A stretch of DNA of 48,299 nt from an uncultured Bacteroidales bacterium (GTDB taxonomy: Bacteria; Bacteroidota; Bacteroidia; Bacteroidales; Bacteroidaceae). Within the stretch, counting starts at the first letter, position 1; each line of letters opens with the position of its first letter. Shown here piece by piece: positions 14,785-23,400 of this stretch. The notes beneath the pieces were generated by a model. The model was not told the DNA's origin. It was given only the letters and a program-made list of their open reading frames with translations, and ran no database searches. A program made the translations under genes and the position numbers. The stretch is from positions 1 to 48,299 of the forward strand of contig CADCLN010000020.1 in NCBI GenBank assembly GCA_902802265.1, given 5' to 3'.

Positions 14785-14817
14785 AGAAAAACGGCATTCC
14801 CCTCACGAGAAATGCCG
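14785..14817 (-). terminator. Intrinsic terminator of the ferredoxin gene
   Basis: On the minus strand a stem cggcatt/aatgccg (14811-14817 with 14792-14798) is followed by tttttcttt. It lies 43 bases past the ferredoxin stop codon. Confidence 0.7.
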
Positions 14818-14859
14818 CCCCAAAACAATTGTTCAATGAAAAAAAAGTGTACCTTTCTT

Positions 14860-15033
14860 TTATTCTCCTGGTGCAATGGCACCTGCTGGACATGCGTCAG
14901 CACAGGTTCCGCAGTCAACACAAGCATCTGCGTCAATTACATACTTGCCATCACCTTCAGAGATAGCACCTGATGGGCACTCGCCTGCGCAAGTTCCACA
15001 CATTACACAATCGTCACTAATTACGTAAGCCAT
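14860..15033 (-). CDS. Small 2[4Fe-4S] ferredoxin
   Basis: This 57-residue protein starts MAYVISDDC and contains two clusters of the form C-x2-C-x2-C-x3-CP: CVMCGTCAGECP (9-20) and CVDCGTCADACP (38-49). This is the clostridial-type bacterial ferredoxin, a soluble low-potential electron carrier for anaerobic metabolism such as pyruvate oxidation. The C-terminus PAGAIAPGE is typical. It is monocistronic, with its own promoter and terminator. The identification is firm because all eight cysteines and their spacing are present. Confidence 0.95.
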   Translation of the reverse strand: MAYVISDDCVMCGTCAGECPSGAISEGDGKYVIDADACVDCGTCADACPAGAIAPGE

Positions 15034-15081
15034 AATGTTTATTCGTTTTTAAGTTATTGTTTCGTTTTTATTACTTCGGTG

Positions 15082-15114
15082 CAAATGTAGAAAAACTTTG
15101 CGATATATACCAAA
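15082..15114 (-). promoter_or_regulatory. Promoter of the ferredoxin gene
   Basis: On the minus strand TTTG (15111-15114) and TACATTTG (15082-15089) are separated by 21 bases. The ATG follows 48 bases downstream, leaving an A-rich leader. Confidence 0.7.
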
Positions 15115-15155
15115 TTTTAGGTAGAAAAAATGGTGGACGGTGTGAATTTTTTTAC

Positions 15156-16187
15156 TCATTTGTGGGTATTGCCAGCAAACTTCACGGTTTGCAGGGCAGC
15201 TTCCAGCTCTCGAATGAGGGGGCGTTTCTTTTCGTCGGGAGCAAAAACAAAGCCCTCTGTCACCAACAGGCGTTGGTTTTGTTCGTCTGCCTGGATATAG
15301 CTGACGAAGGGACCTCCCATTGCGTCGTTTCGCATATCCCACAGTCCGCGCACCACCATGACGCCGGAGGTTCGACTTTGGGACTGTGTGCTTTGTGGAC
15401 GAATGGTGTAGCTGACGGTGCGGCTGTCGGTCTCCATCCACTGGTTGTCGTGTCCGCCAGGGATGTTGATTTTCATGACAGAGTCACGGGCTGCTACAAA
15501 GTCTTCCAGCGTCAGCTCACGGAGGGGCAGGGTGTAGATGCAGATGTTCAGACGGAAGTCTTGCTTGCTGGCAGACGCCCAGAAGAAGTCTTTGCCTGCT
15601 TTCACTTGGTCGATGTCGGCTGGTGCGTGGATGTCGATGCCAAATTGTCGTTGAGCCTGTTGGCTGACAATGCCGCTGTGGGTTTTCTTCAGGACGTTGC
15701 GCTCACGTTCAAATTCCTGCTCGTTGAACATGTCCAGTATCTGCTTGCGTCGGTTGCTCACAAGTTCGGTGAAGGTTTGGTCGTTGGGGGCAGTAAGAAA
15801 GACGATGAGCTGCGGACGGCAATACAGATTGCGGCTTACCCGCATTTCCGCCTGTTTGTGTTTGCCGCCAATTTCTGCGATGACGATGTTGCCGTACATC
15901 TTGAACACACCGTCGAAGTTGGCGGGGTTGATTTTAGTGGGGCGAAAACTGGGTTCACTCTGCGGCAGTCCTTCTATATCGCTTTGCACCACGTCCATGA
16001 GCGATTTGCCTGCCGTGGTCTGTAGCCATTCTTTGTTGGCTACCACTAAGAGTTCGTAGGGAGCACTCTGCACGGAGGCTGTCACGCCTTTTTTCTTTTG
16101 CTGTTGTCCATCCGAACAGCCGACAAGCAGCACGATTGCCAGCGGAAGGATCAGTAAACGGATGGGGAAAAGGGGGCTTTGCTTCAT
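15156..16187 (-). CDS. DUF4837-family lipoprotein
   Basis: I chose the ATG at 16187 because it gives a lipoprotein signal, MKQSPLFPIRLLILPLAIVL followed by LVGC with the lipid-bearing Cys at about 25; the open frame upstream is only a shadow of the neighbouring GH105 gene. The 343-residue product matches the Bacteroidetes DUF4837 family (YELLVVANKEW near the N-terminus, GPFVSYIQADEQNQRLLVTEGFVFAP near the C-terminus). Function unknown; it should sit in the envelope. Its start codon overlaps the GH105 stop (ATGA, 16184-16187), so it is translationally coupled to that pectin gene. Confidence 0.8.
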   Translation of the reverse strand: MKQSPLFPIRLLILPLAIVLLVGCSDGQQQKKKGVTASVQSAPYELLVVANKEWLQTTAGKSLMDVVQSDIEGLPQSEPSFRPTKINPANFDGVFKMYGNIVIAEIGGKHKQAEMRVSRNLYCRPQLIVFLTAPNDQTFTELVSNRRKQILDMFNEQEFERERNVLKKTHSGIVSQQAQRQFGIDIHAPADIDQVKAGKDFFWASASKQDFRLNICIYTLPLRELTLEDFVAARDSVMKINIPGGHDNQWMETDSRTVSYTIRPQSTQSQSRTSGVMVVRGLWDMRNDAMGGPFVSYIQADEQNQRLLVTEGFVFAPDEKKRPLIRELEAALQTVKFAGNTHK

Positions 16188-17356
16188 CGGTTCATCATTT
16201 TTACAATCTCTGTACCGCAAAGCAGGAAGCACCCTAAGCCGTAGTCGTCGAAGTCGGGCTCTTTGTCGTAGGTGACGGGCTGTGAGTCTGAGGGTTGCTT
16301 GCCTGTGCCTTGCACATAGCCCAGGAATCCGTTGGGGTGCAGACAGTCTTTCACCATCTTTTGCCACACATTATATATAATAGGGGAGAACTTCTGGGCA
16401 GGAAGGATGCCGCTGCGCACACCCCATGCCATGCCGTAGATGAAGAGGGCGGTGCCCGTCAGTTCCTTTCCGCCGAAATCTTGCGGGTCTGCCAGTGAAG
16501 CATACCAGTAGCCGTCGGGCTGTTGACACTTCAGCAGGGCTTTGGTCATCAGGCAGAAGTCTTTCTTGTAGTCTTTGTAGTGCGGATCTTCAGGTAGTGT
16601 CTCCATGGCACGCACCAGTGCTGCATATACCCATCCGTTGCCTCGGCTCCAGTAGCAGTTCTTGCCGTTGGGGGTGGTGTAGGGTGCAACAAAGTCTTTG
16701 TCGCGCCACCACAGTCCTTCCTTCTTATTGAAGAATCCGCCAGCAATGGAGTCGCGGCTGGTGCGATACATCTGCCAGCCTTGTTCGGCATAGCGTAGCC
16801 AGTTGGAATCGCCTTGCAGCCGGCACATCTGGCTGAGTTTGGTCATCACGGGCAGTCCCATCTGTATGGCGTCAATCCATGTCCAGTCGCCATACGAACC
16901 TGTAGAGGAACCGTTGCCTTGCTTCTGTGGCACATTGCGGCAGGCTATCAGGTTGTCCATGCACTGGATGGTGGGACCGGCGTGTCCCATGTCGAGATAG
17001 GTCTGACAGCAGCAGTAGTCGTCAGCATCGCGTGTTTTGATGCCGTTGCGTGGTGTCCACTTGTGAGCTGTGCCCCAGTCCATGATGTACTTGAAGTAAG
17101 CATCGGTGCGTTCACCACCCAGTTGCCGTTCCAGGTCAGCCAAGGTATATAGCCCTTCAAAATAGACGCCGCGTGTCCAGAGATTCGACGGACGTTCCTT
17201 TTTGACAAAGGTGGGGGCACCTGCGTCTGGGTATTTCTGGATGAAATAGTCGTTGGCAAGTTCCATGGCTGCCATGATTTCTTGTTGTGAGGGTTGTGCT
17301 TTGGCGGCTGTTGCTGTGAACAGGCACAGAACCAAGAGTAGTTTCGGTGTTTTCAT
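16184..17356 (-). CDS. GH105 unsaturated rhamnogalacturonyl hydrolase
   Basis: This enzyme removes the 4,5-unsaturated galacturonyl residue that lyases leave on rhamnogalacturonan fragments. A signal peptide ends near AKAQ (residue 21), then an (alpha/alpha)6 barrel: RPSNLWTRGVYFEGL (55-69), DADDYCCCQTYLDM (110-123), WTWIDAIQMGLPV (158-170), NCYWSRGNGWV (233-243). D113 and D162 lie in the conserved motifs that hold catalytic and substrate-binding acids in YteR-type enzymes. Length 390 is normal. It sits downstream of tRNA-Leu and leads a two-gene unit with DUF4837. It complements the GH2-CE12-GH106 operon 3 kb away. Confidence 0.88.
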   Translation of the reverse strand: MKTPKLLLVLCLFTATAAKAQPSQQEIMAAMELANDYFIQKYPDAGAPTFVKKERPSNLWTRGVYFEGLYTLADLERQLGGERTDAYFKYIMDWGTAHKWTPRNGIKTRDADDYCCCQTYLDMGHAGPTIQCMDNLIACRNVPQKQGNGSSTGSYGDWTWIDAIQMGLPVMTKLSQMCRLQGDSNWLRYAEQGWQMYRTSRDSIAGGFFNKKEGLWWRDKDFVAPYTTPNGKNCYWSRGNGWVYAALVRAMETLPEDPHYKDYKKDFCLMTKALLKCQQPDGYWYASLADPQDFGGKELTGTALFIYGMAWGVRSGILPAQKFSPIIYNVWQKMVKDCLHPNGFLGYVQGTGKQPSDSQPVTYDKEPDFDDYGLGCFLLCGTEIVKMMNR

Positions 17357-17407
17357 CTTAGTTTGTCATGTTTCGGTTAATAATGAGGAATCTTGTTGGT
17401 AATGATG

Positions 17408-17444
17408 AATCCGCAAGTTACCCCAAAGAGATGACTTGCGGATT
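17408..17444 (-). other. Hairpin between tRNA-Leu and GH105
   Basis: aatccgcaagt (17408-17418) and acttgcggatt (17434-17444) form a perfect 11-base stem with a 15-base loop, nine bases past the tRNA 3' end. It has no T-run on the minus strand, so it may be a processing or pausing signal rather than a full terminator, and GH105 might be reached by read-through from the tRNA promoter. Confidence 0.5.
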
Positions 17445-17452
17445 GATTTTAG

Positions 17453-17534
17453 TACCCCGAGCCGGGCTCGAACCGGCACATCTTGCGATATTGGTGTTTG
17501 AGACCAACGCGTCTACCAATTCCGCCATCGGGGC
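17453..17534 (-). tRNA. tRNA-Leu (anticodon CAA)
   Basis: The minus strand folds as a class II tRNA: acceptor GCCCCGA with TCGGGGT (with a terminal G-T pair), D-arm GGCGGAATTGGTAGACGC, anticodon stem TTGGT/ACCAA enclosing loop CTCAAAC (anticodon CAA), a long variable arm, and T-arm GCCGG-TTCGAGC-CCGGC. The discriminator base is A and CCA is not encoded. A TAACTTTG box at 17557-17564 lies just upstream on the minus strand. Confidence 0.93.
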
Positions 17535-17655
17535 AGGTTTGTTGGTTTTGCGGGTGCAAAGTTAAGAAATTATTGTGAATTGTGAACGATAAATCTCCAA
17601 TTATTTTTCATTTTTCATCAAAAAAGCCTACCTTTGCAGCAAATAGCCCGCAGTT

Positions 17656-18477
17656 ATGAAAAAGTTTTGGACTTTATTGAAGGATAAACCACGTTTGTGG
17701 CACATCATTTTTGAGTCGGACGACCGTGAATCGAAAGCCTTTGACCTGACAGTGATGATTGCCATCGTCATCAGTCTTGTTGTTGCCTTTGTGGAGAGTA
17801 TGCCCAGTGTGGCAGGATTGTATAAGGACATCTTGACGGTGTTGGAGTATGCGCTCACGTTTTTCTTTACGGTGGAATATTTGCTGCGCATTTACTGTTC
17901 GCCTGTGAAGCGGGAGTACGTGATGAGTTTCTTTGGCATCATCGATTTGCTGGCAACCCTGCCGCTATATCTGTCTTTTCTGTTGCCGTCCACAAAGTAT
18001 ATGTTCATCCTGCGTGCTTTCCGTCTGATTCGCATTTTCCGTGTATTGAAACTGTTTGCGTTCATCAACGAGGGCTATCTGCTGCTGGAAAGCATCAAGC
18101 GCAGTATGAACAAGATTCTGGTGTACTTCCTTTTTGTCATTGTGTTGGTGACAATCATTGGCACATTGATGTATATGCTGGAGGGGCAACAGCCTGACAC
18201 CCAGTTTACAGATATTCCCACCAGCATCTATTGGGCCATTGTCACCATGACGACGGTGGGTTATGGCGACATTACGCCAGTTACAGTGGTGGGACGCCTG
18301 CTTTCTGCCCTGGTGATGATTTTGGGTTATACCATCATTGCTGTGCCTACGGGCATTGTCAGTGCCACGATGATTAACGAGACGAAGAGGAAGGGTGTGA
18401 ATGGCCGTTGTCCGCGATGCAACCAGAAAACGGATTTGAATGCCAATTACTGCAAGCATTGTGGTGAACGTTTGTAG
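17656..18477 (+). CDS. Six-helix voltage-gated-type potassium channel with C-terminal zinc ribbon
   Basis: The 273-residue membrane protein has S1-S6 helices, an S4-like helix with R120, R123, R126, R129 and K132 at every third position (RAFRLIRIFRVLK), and the potassium selectivity filter TTVGYGD (199-205) followed by the pore helix S6. This is the ion_trans/KvAP-like layout. After S6 a short basic linker leads to a four-cysteine zinc ribbon, CPRCNQK...YCKHCGERL (C252, C255, C266, C269), where most prokaryotic channels end or carry a different regulatory domain. A TACCTTTG box at 17629-17636 lies 20 bases before the ATG. It stands alone in the plus orientation. Confidence 0.88.
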   Translation: MKKFWTLLKDKPRLWHIIFESDDRESKAFDLTVMIAIVISLVVAFVESMPSVAGLYKDILTVLEYALTFFFTVEYLLRIYCSPVKREYVMSFFGIIDLLATLPLYLSFLLPSTKYMFILRAFRLIRIFRVLKLFAFINEGYLLLESIKRSMNKILVYFLFVIVLVTIIGTLMYMLEGQQPDTQFTDIPTSIYWAIVTMTTVGYGDITPVTVVGRLLSALVMILGYTIIAVPTGIVSATMINETKRKGVNGRCPRCNQKTDLNANYCKHCGERL

Positions 18478-18933
18478 TTTTCTATAGGATATTTTGTAAT
18501 CTTCCCCGTTATATATTGTATTCCTTATTATTATATATAATATGTAGTTCGTGTGTGCGCTTTTCTTTTTTTGCGCGAAAATAGGGAATTGACAAGTTTT
18601 TCCGCGCTTTCAGTGTAAGTGCCACTTTCTGCTTTGTCTATATTGTTATTTTTTCATGCTTTTTTGCATAGTTTTTACACGTAATTACAGATGTTTTGTT
18701 TTATTTTTCTTAAAATGCAAGATTTTGTGCGCACACAGTAATTTTTTTTGTAAAAATATTTGGTTGGTATATCAAAAACACACTACCTTTGCAGCGAAAT
18801 TAAAAACAAGGGGTTCCGAAAACCTTGTTCTGAGACAAAAAAACAAAACAAAAATTAAAACAAAACAAAGTCTCGGCAATAGAGTAGGAAAAACAGTTTC
18901 TATAATATTAACTTTTTAAAAACTATTTAAATT
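18478..18933. other. Intergenic region holding the promoter and long leader of the OMP gene
   Basis: The first 270 bases are AT-rich with no clear feature. Downstream of the promoter the 5' leader is about 135 bases long and may fold: aacaagg/ccttgtt (18805-18811 with 18823-18829) and gagac/gtctc (18832-18836 with 18871-18875), the latter enclosing an unpaired A-rich loop. Confidence 0.55.
18759..18791 (+). promoter_or_regulatory. Promoter of the outer-membrane barrel gene
   Basis: TTTG (18759-18762) and TACCTTTG (18784-18791) are separated by 21 bases, matching the Bacteroidetes consensus. The strong box agrees with the apparent high expression of the gene behind it. Confidence 0.75.
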
Positions 18934-19497
18934 ATGAAGAAGATCATTCTTTCTGCTCTCGTAGCAGTTGCTTCACTCACTGCAAGCGCACAGGTTTACT
19001 TAGGTGGTACAGTTGGTTTCCAGTCTTCAAAGGCTTTTGATGGTGCTGACAACGTTTCTAAGTTCACTATCCTTCCTGAAATTGGTTATATGTTCAACGA
19101 GAAGTGGGGTGTAGGTCTCGGTATCGGTTACACTACTACTAATGGTACATGGGATGCAACTACAGGCTATTCTTCTAGTGCTACTAAGTTTGCAAAGTCT
19201 AACGGTGTATTCATCCTTTCTCCATACGCTCGTTTCGTATTCGCTAAGACTGGTATCGCTTCTTTCTTCCTTGATGGTGGTTTCGGTGTTGGATTCATGA
19301 ACAACAGCCGTGGCGCTATGTGGCAGGTTGGTATCAAGCCAGGTGTTAAGCTCTCGGCTTCTGAGAAGGTTGACTTCGTAGCTCAGCTCGGTATGCTCGG
19401 TTATTCTTGGTGCTCTGAGAAGGCCGGTAAGGGTAACCTCTTCGGAATTGGCGTTGACAACACAACTATTAAGTTCGGTGTTTACTACAACTTCTAA
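18934..19497 (+). CDS. Small outer-membrane beta-barrel protein (porin/OmpX-like family)
   Basis: The 187-residue protein has a signal peptide MKKIILSALVAVASLTASAQ, then alternating amphipathic beta strands rich in Gly and aromatics (GGTVGFQSSKAF, PEIGYMFNEKWGVGLGIGYTT, FVLSPYARFVFAK-like segments), ending in FGVYYNF, an aromatic C-terminus typical of outer-membrane barrels. About eight strands would fit. Its codon choice is narrow (for example GGT, GTT, CTC, TCT, AAG), unlike the neighbours, which suggests high expression. It has a consensus promoter, a structured leader and a perfect terminator. Substrate, if any, unknown. Confidence 0.85.
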   Translation: MKKIILSALVAVASLTASAQVYLGGTVGFQSSKAFDGADNVSKFTILPEIGYMFNEKWGVGLGIGYTTTNGTWDATTGYSSSATKFAKSNGVFILSPYARFVFAKTGIASFFLDGGFGVGFMNNSRGAMWQVGIKPGVKLSASEKVDFVAQLGMLGYSWCSEKAGKGNLFGIGVDNTTIKFGVYYNF

Positions 19498-19521
19498 TCA
19501 ACAGATTGAATTTGAATATAG

Positions 19522-19552
19522 AGGCGTTCAGCGTGGCTGAACGCCTTTTTTT
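19522..19552 (+). terminator. Intrinsic terminator of the OMP gene
   Basis: A perfect 10-base stem aggcgttcag/ctgaacgcct (19522-19531 with 19537-19546) with a 5-base loop is followed by a run of T. Confidence 0.92.
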
Positions 19553-19561
19553 GTTCAAATG

Positions 19562-19593
19562 TTTGTGCGAATAGAAAAAAAGACTTACCTTTG
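19562..19593 (+). promoter_or_regulatory. Promoter of the MORN-like lipoprotein gene
   Basis: TTTG (19562-19565) and TACCTTTG (19586-19593) are separated by 20 bases; the ATG is 39 bases downstream. Confidence 0.75.
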
Positions 19594-19632
19594 CAGCGGA
19601 TTTATTCCAATTAAATAACAAACACTTAACAC

Positions 19633-20133
19633 ATGAATTTTATGAATCGTTCACGCTTTGCTGCCGTTGCAGCAGTAGCATTCGCTTGTGGCAACATCTT
19701 TATGGCTACAAGTTTGACAAGTTGTTCTAACAAGGCTGGTGTTGCAGCCGACTCTGACACCATCGTTCTGATGGACTCGGATTCACTCTGTGCCATTTCA
19801 ATCGATGCCGACTCTGTGGTCATTGGTGACTCTATTTCTGCTCCAGTAATTGAGGGTGTAGATATTAAAACCAATGCGCCAGCTGCTCAGTCAAACATTA
19901 CGGGAAAGGATTTGGACCTTGATTTGGGTTACGCTACCTATCATGGCGACCTGAAGGATGGTCTGCCCGACGGACAGGGCAAGCTTACTTTCAAGCGCAG
20001 TCATAAGATTATTCCCGAAAAGGACTATGTTGCCAAGAAGGGCGACGTCGTTGAAGGAGTATTCCGTGCTGGCGAAGTAATGACAGCTACATGGAAGCAG
20101 GCTGCCGGTGGTTCACAGACCATCAGCAAGTAA
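19633..20133 (+). CDS. Lipoprotein with a single MORN-like motif
   Basis: The 166-residue protein has a lipoprotein signal with lipobox LTSC (Cys about 31), an acidic region rich in repeated DSD and DAD dipeptides (DSDTIVLMDSDSLCAISIDADS), then a MORN-like segment YHGDLKDGLPDGQGKLTFK (about 107-125). It is likely anchored in the envelope. The family is not one I can name and the function is unknown. It is monocistronic, with a promoter and a likely terminator. A second in-frame ATG lies three codons in (19642); either start leaves the signal intact. Confidence 0.65.
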   Translation: MNFMNRSRFAAVAAVAFACGNIFMATSLTSCSNKAGVAADSDTIVLMDSDSLCAISIDADSVVIGDSISAPVIEGVDIKTNAPAAQSNITGKDLDLDLGYATYHGDLKDGLPDGQGKLTFKRSHKIIPEKDYVAKKGDVVEGVFRAGEVMTATWKQAAGGSQTISK

Positions 20134-20483
20134 AATATCCGCGTTGCAATCTGCGCTGTTTCAAATCAAAGCGGCAAAAACTTTTCCGCAGAAAGATAGC
20201 GACTGTTCCCACGGCCGAAGCATTCTATTGCTACGGTCGTGGATTTTTTGTTGAACACAAACGTACTGCAATCTCTGTCTTTATATTGTTGCATCATTGC
20301 CATATTGGCTTATCAAAACGTTTTTTACTCCCCTCCTTCTATTAAACATTGTTAAGAGTTGTTGGTTTTTTCTATTAAAAAAATTTTGCATGTGATAAAA
20401 AAGTTCTATTTTTAAAGCGAAAAAGCAAAATTGCTGTGAGTTTTAACTATATATTTATTTTAAATCTAACAATTTTTTACATT
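20134..20483. other. Intergenic region upstream of the five-repeat surface protein
   Basis: Apart from the terminator, only a weak promoter candidate is seen: ttttg near 20384 and TATTTTTA about 18 bases downstream. The open frame continuing through this stretch (20091-20345) has no gene-like features. Confidence 0.45.
20209..20249 (+). terminator. Likely terminator after the MORN-like lipoprotein gene
   Basis: ccacggccg (20209-20217) pairs with cggtcgtgg (20234-20242) with one mismatch, extended inward by agca/tgct, and is followed by attttttg. Confidence 0.65.
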
Positions 20484-23400
20484 ATGATGAAACGATTATT
20501 ACATTTCCTCGTCCTTACTGTGGCGAGTGCCATTCCTGGTATAGGCATGGCTGCATCAGACAATGACTATGGCATCAGGATTGCCGGAACAATAGTCTCA
20601 TCGTCCAATGCTTCCAATGTGACCAACGACTACATTACGCAGGGAAAAATCAGCTACGATTATTCCACCAACACGCTGACGTTGAGGAATGTGTATATTA
20701 AGTCCAGCAATCATAACCAGATACTAATCTTGTCAAGTGCCAAGGACGGTATGCAGGTTGTGGTGGAAGGTTACAACAAAATTGAAAAAGGAGATGGCGT
20801 TGCCTTTGCCATTCATAAAGCAACAGGCGGTACCAGTTACTCTCATACTTATAACGTGCTTATCAGGGGTGAAGGTGCATTGGTTTTAGAAGGAGGCGGC
20901 ACAATAGCTACTGTGGACGGTGCAAATGTTTCTTTGGGAGAGAGCTTTTATGCGTATGAAAAAGGTCCACTCGACATCTATGCCAACGCCATCTACAGTT
21001 CGTCAGGCGGTGGCTATTTGAATGTTACTGAAGCCAACCTGCATCTTACGGGCTTTTTACAAGGCACAATACATGGTTTTAAAGATGTATATATGGCCTC
21101 ATCCATCAATGCATACGACAATCTCGACCAGCCTACCTATTCTTACGACAATGAAAATCGTACGCTCGTTACCAGCAACGGCAACAAAGTCACTGGCAAT
21201 GTGTATATGGGCTTTAAAAGGTATGGCTTGAACATTTGTGGCAAGGAAGTGACAAGTGAAAACTACAAAAACATTAAGGTGGAAACTTCCGATATGGGTT
21301 CAGAGATAATTCAGTATGATCCCGCAATCAAGGTGCTGTATTTAAACAATGTCTCAAAAGCGGTCTCAATTGGGATTACGAATGCCAGTGAGCAATTCCA
21401 CCATACTGCGATAGCCAATCAAATAAATGGTCTAACGATAAAAAGTAGTGGTATGAATTTTATTGCTTCTCGCGGATCATCAGCTATTCACTCTACTGGC
21501 AATCTTAGATTTGCAGGAAAAGGAAATCTTGACATTGGTGTTCGCGTCGGCGACCCCTATGCTATAGAGATGGGTGGTTCGGCTAATCAACTCACCTTCT
21601 GCGGTCCCTTGTATGTTAATGTGATAAATGGCATGGTTGATTGCAAGGGTTGCGAGCTCGTGTTTGATAATGCCAATCATTCTTTTGAAAGCGGCATCAG
21701 GAACGTGGGTAGCTGGTCGGCTGATTCCACTGAAATCGCAACCCCTGGCGTGTATTGGGACTCTGAAAACAATCGTCTCTGCAAAGCGGGCGCATCGTCA
21801 GCCTATGAGGGTCCCCTGAAATTAGAGAGTGTCGAAACCTACTACGGCATAAAGGTTTGTAACAAGAGTGTGACAGATAAAAACTATAGAAATTTTGTTG
21901 CTCCATTCATGGAGAGCGGTACCATCACCTACAATCCTGAAGACCATGTGCTCACGCTCACTGACGTGAACATCGACACGAAGAATCAAGAGTTTTGGTG
22001 GTCAGCCTTCGATTTCAATTATGCCTATGAGTCGTTGGCTATCTGTCTGAAGGGAAATAATGTAGTTAAGGACGACAACATCTGCTTCTACCCGCCAAGC
22101 GGCGCCACTGATAATTCTAAGCCACACTACTTCATCAAGGGCGATGGTTCGCTCACATTAGAAGGTGGTGGAATTTTAGCCCGTGATGGTTGCAACCTTA
22201 GCTTTGGCGACGGAACTGACGAGATTCCTACTATCAATGCCGAATATCTGCATGCTTTCGATAACGAGGGCGAAGTCTGGTTCAATCGTTGCCAGATGAA
22301 CCTCACGGGAGGAGACGGTTACACCATCGGGCGCTTTGCTGACATCCACACTGTGTCGGGCACTTCCATTAACTATCCCGAAGGTGCCACCTACGATAAT
22401 AGTGGCCGATATGACGACTACTGTCTGACAAATGCTGATGGCGCCTGGGTGAAAGGAGAAGTCCATATTGGCGGTGAAAGGTATGGCCTGAAGATTTGTG
22501 GCGAGGAGGTGACTTTATTCAACAAGGACAGAATCTTGGGTGAAGATAATCTGACCTTTGACCCTTCTACACGGACGCTTCATCTGAAAGGTGCACGACT
22601 TTATTCAACGTCGGATTCTTGCATTGTGAACACAGGCGGAAACCTTATCATCAAGTGTGATGAAGACAGCTATATCGGCACCAAGTATTGCCCTGCCATC
22701 TATTCGACCCATAGTTTGGAATTCCAGGGACCTCTGACCATTGGTACGGAAGGTGCTGCCATCCAAATGGATGCCAGCGACCAATACATCAAGTTTAAAA
22801 ACAGCAATGTGGACATAAACGCTGTTGGTTATACCATTTATGCCCAACCCGAAAATTACTACCGGCTCTACGTGGATAACTCCGATCTGATTTTAAGGGG
22901 TGAAGCACGCGGCATTTCCTTCTACGAGCTGACCAACGTCGGCATCAGTACAGAGGGTGTGTATATTCAGCCAGCCAATGCCCAATTCCCCGATGGCGGC
23001 TTCTGTCTCGCCGGTGAACAATATCGGGGCAATGTAATCTTCAAGCGCGCCACAACCGACTACGGCATCATTGTCAGCGGACACAGGCTCAACGACGTAA
23101 ATGCCAATAACTTCTATTTCGACGACATCACCTCTGGCACGGTCAGCTACAATGCAGACAAAGGCAAACTGACGCTCACTGACGTGACAGCCCAGTGCAG
23201 CCGCCTCAGCTACGTTAACGGCAAGGTTGTGCAGACCCATACCAACGGCATCAACATCACATCCAGTGCGCCCGCCCGTAACTATTACCGGATTATCCTT
23301 AAAGGCGAAAACACCTTCAACAACATTGAAGGCATGGGCATGGCCATCTTCAAGGATGCCATCATCCATGGCGAAGGAACGCTCAACCTGGGCACGAAGT

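Larger units (their letters stand above)
14520..14859. other. Convergent intergenic region with hairpins and a 19-base direct repeat
   Basis: Besides the terminators at both ends, the region holds two copies of gttttgNctcgacaagtgc (14641-14659 and 14685-14703) with one difference. No reading frame here looks coding. Confidence 0.6.

Noticed and set aside
15156-16367. Longer start for the DUF4837 gene at 16367
   Set aside because: The added 60 residues are Arg/Leu-rich and lie wholly within GH105 in another frame, while the start at 16187 gives a clear lipoprotein signal.
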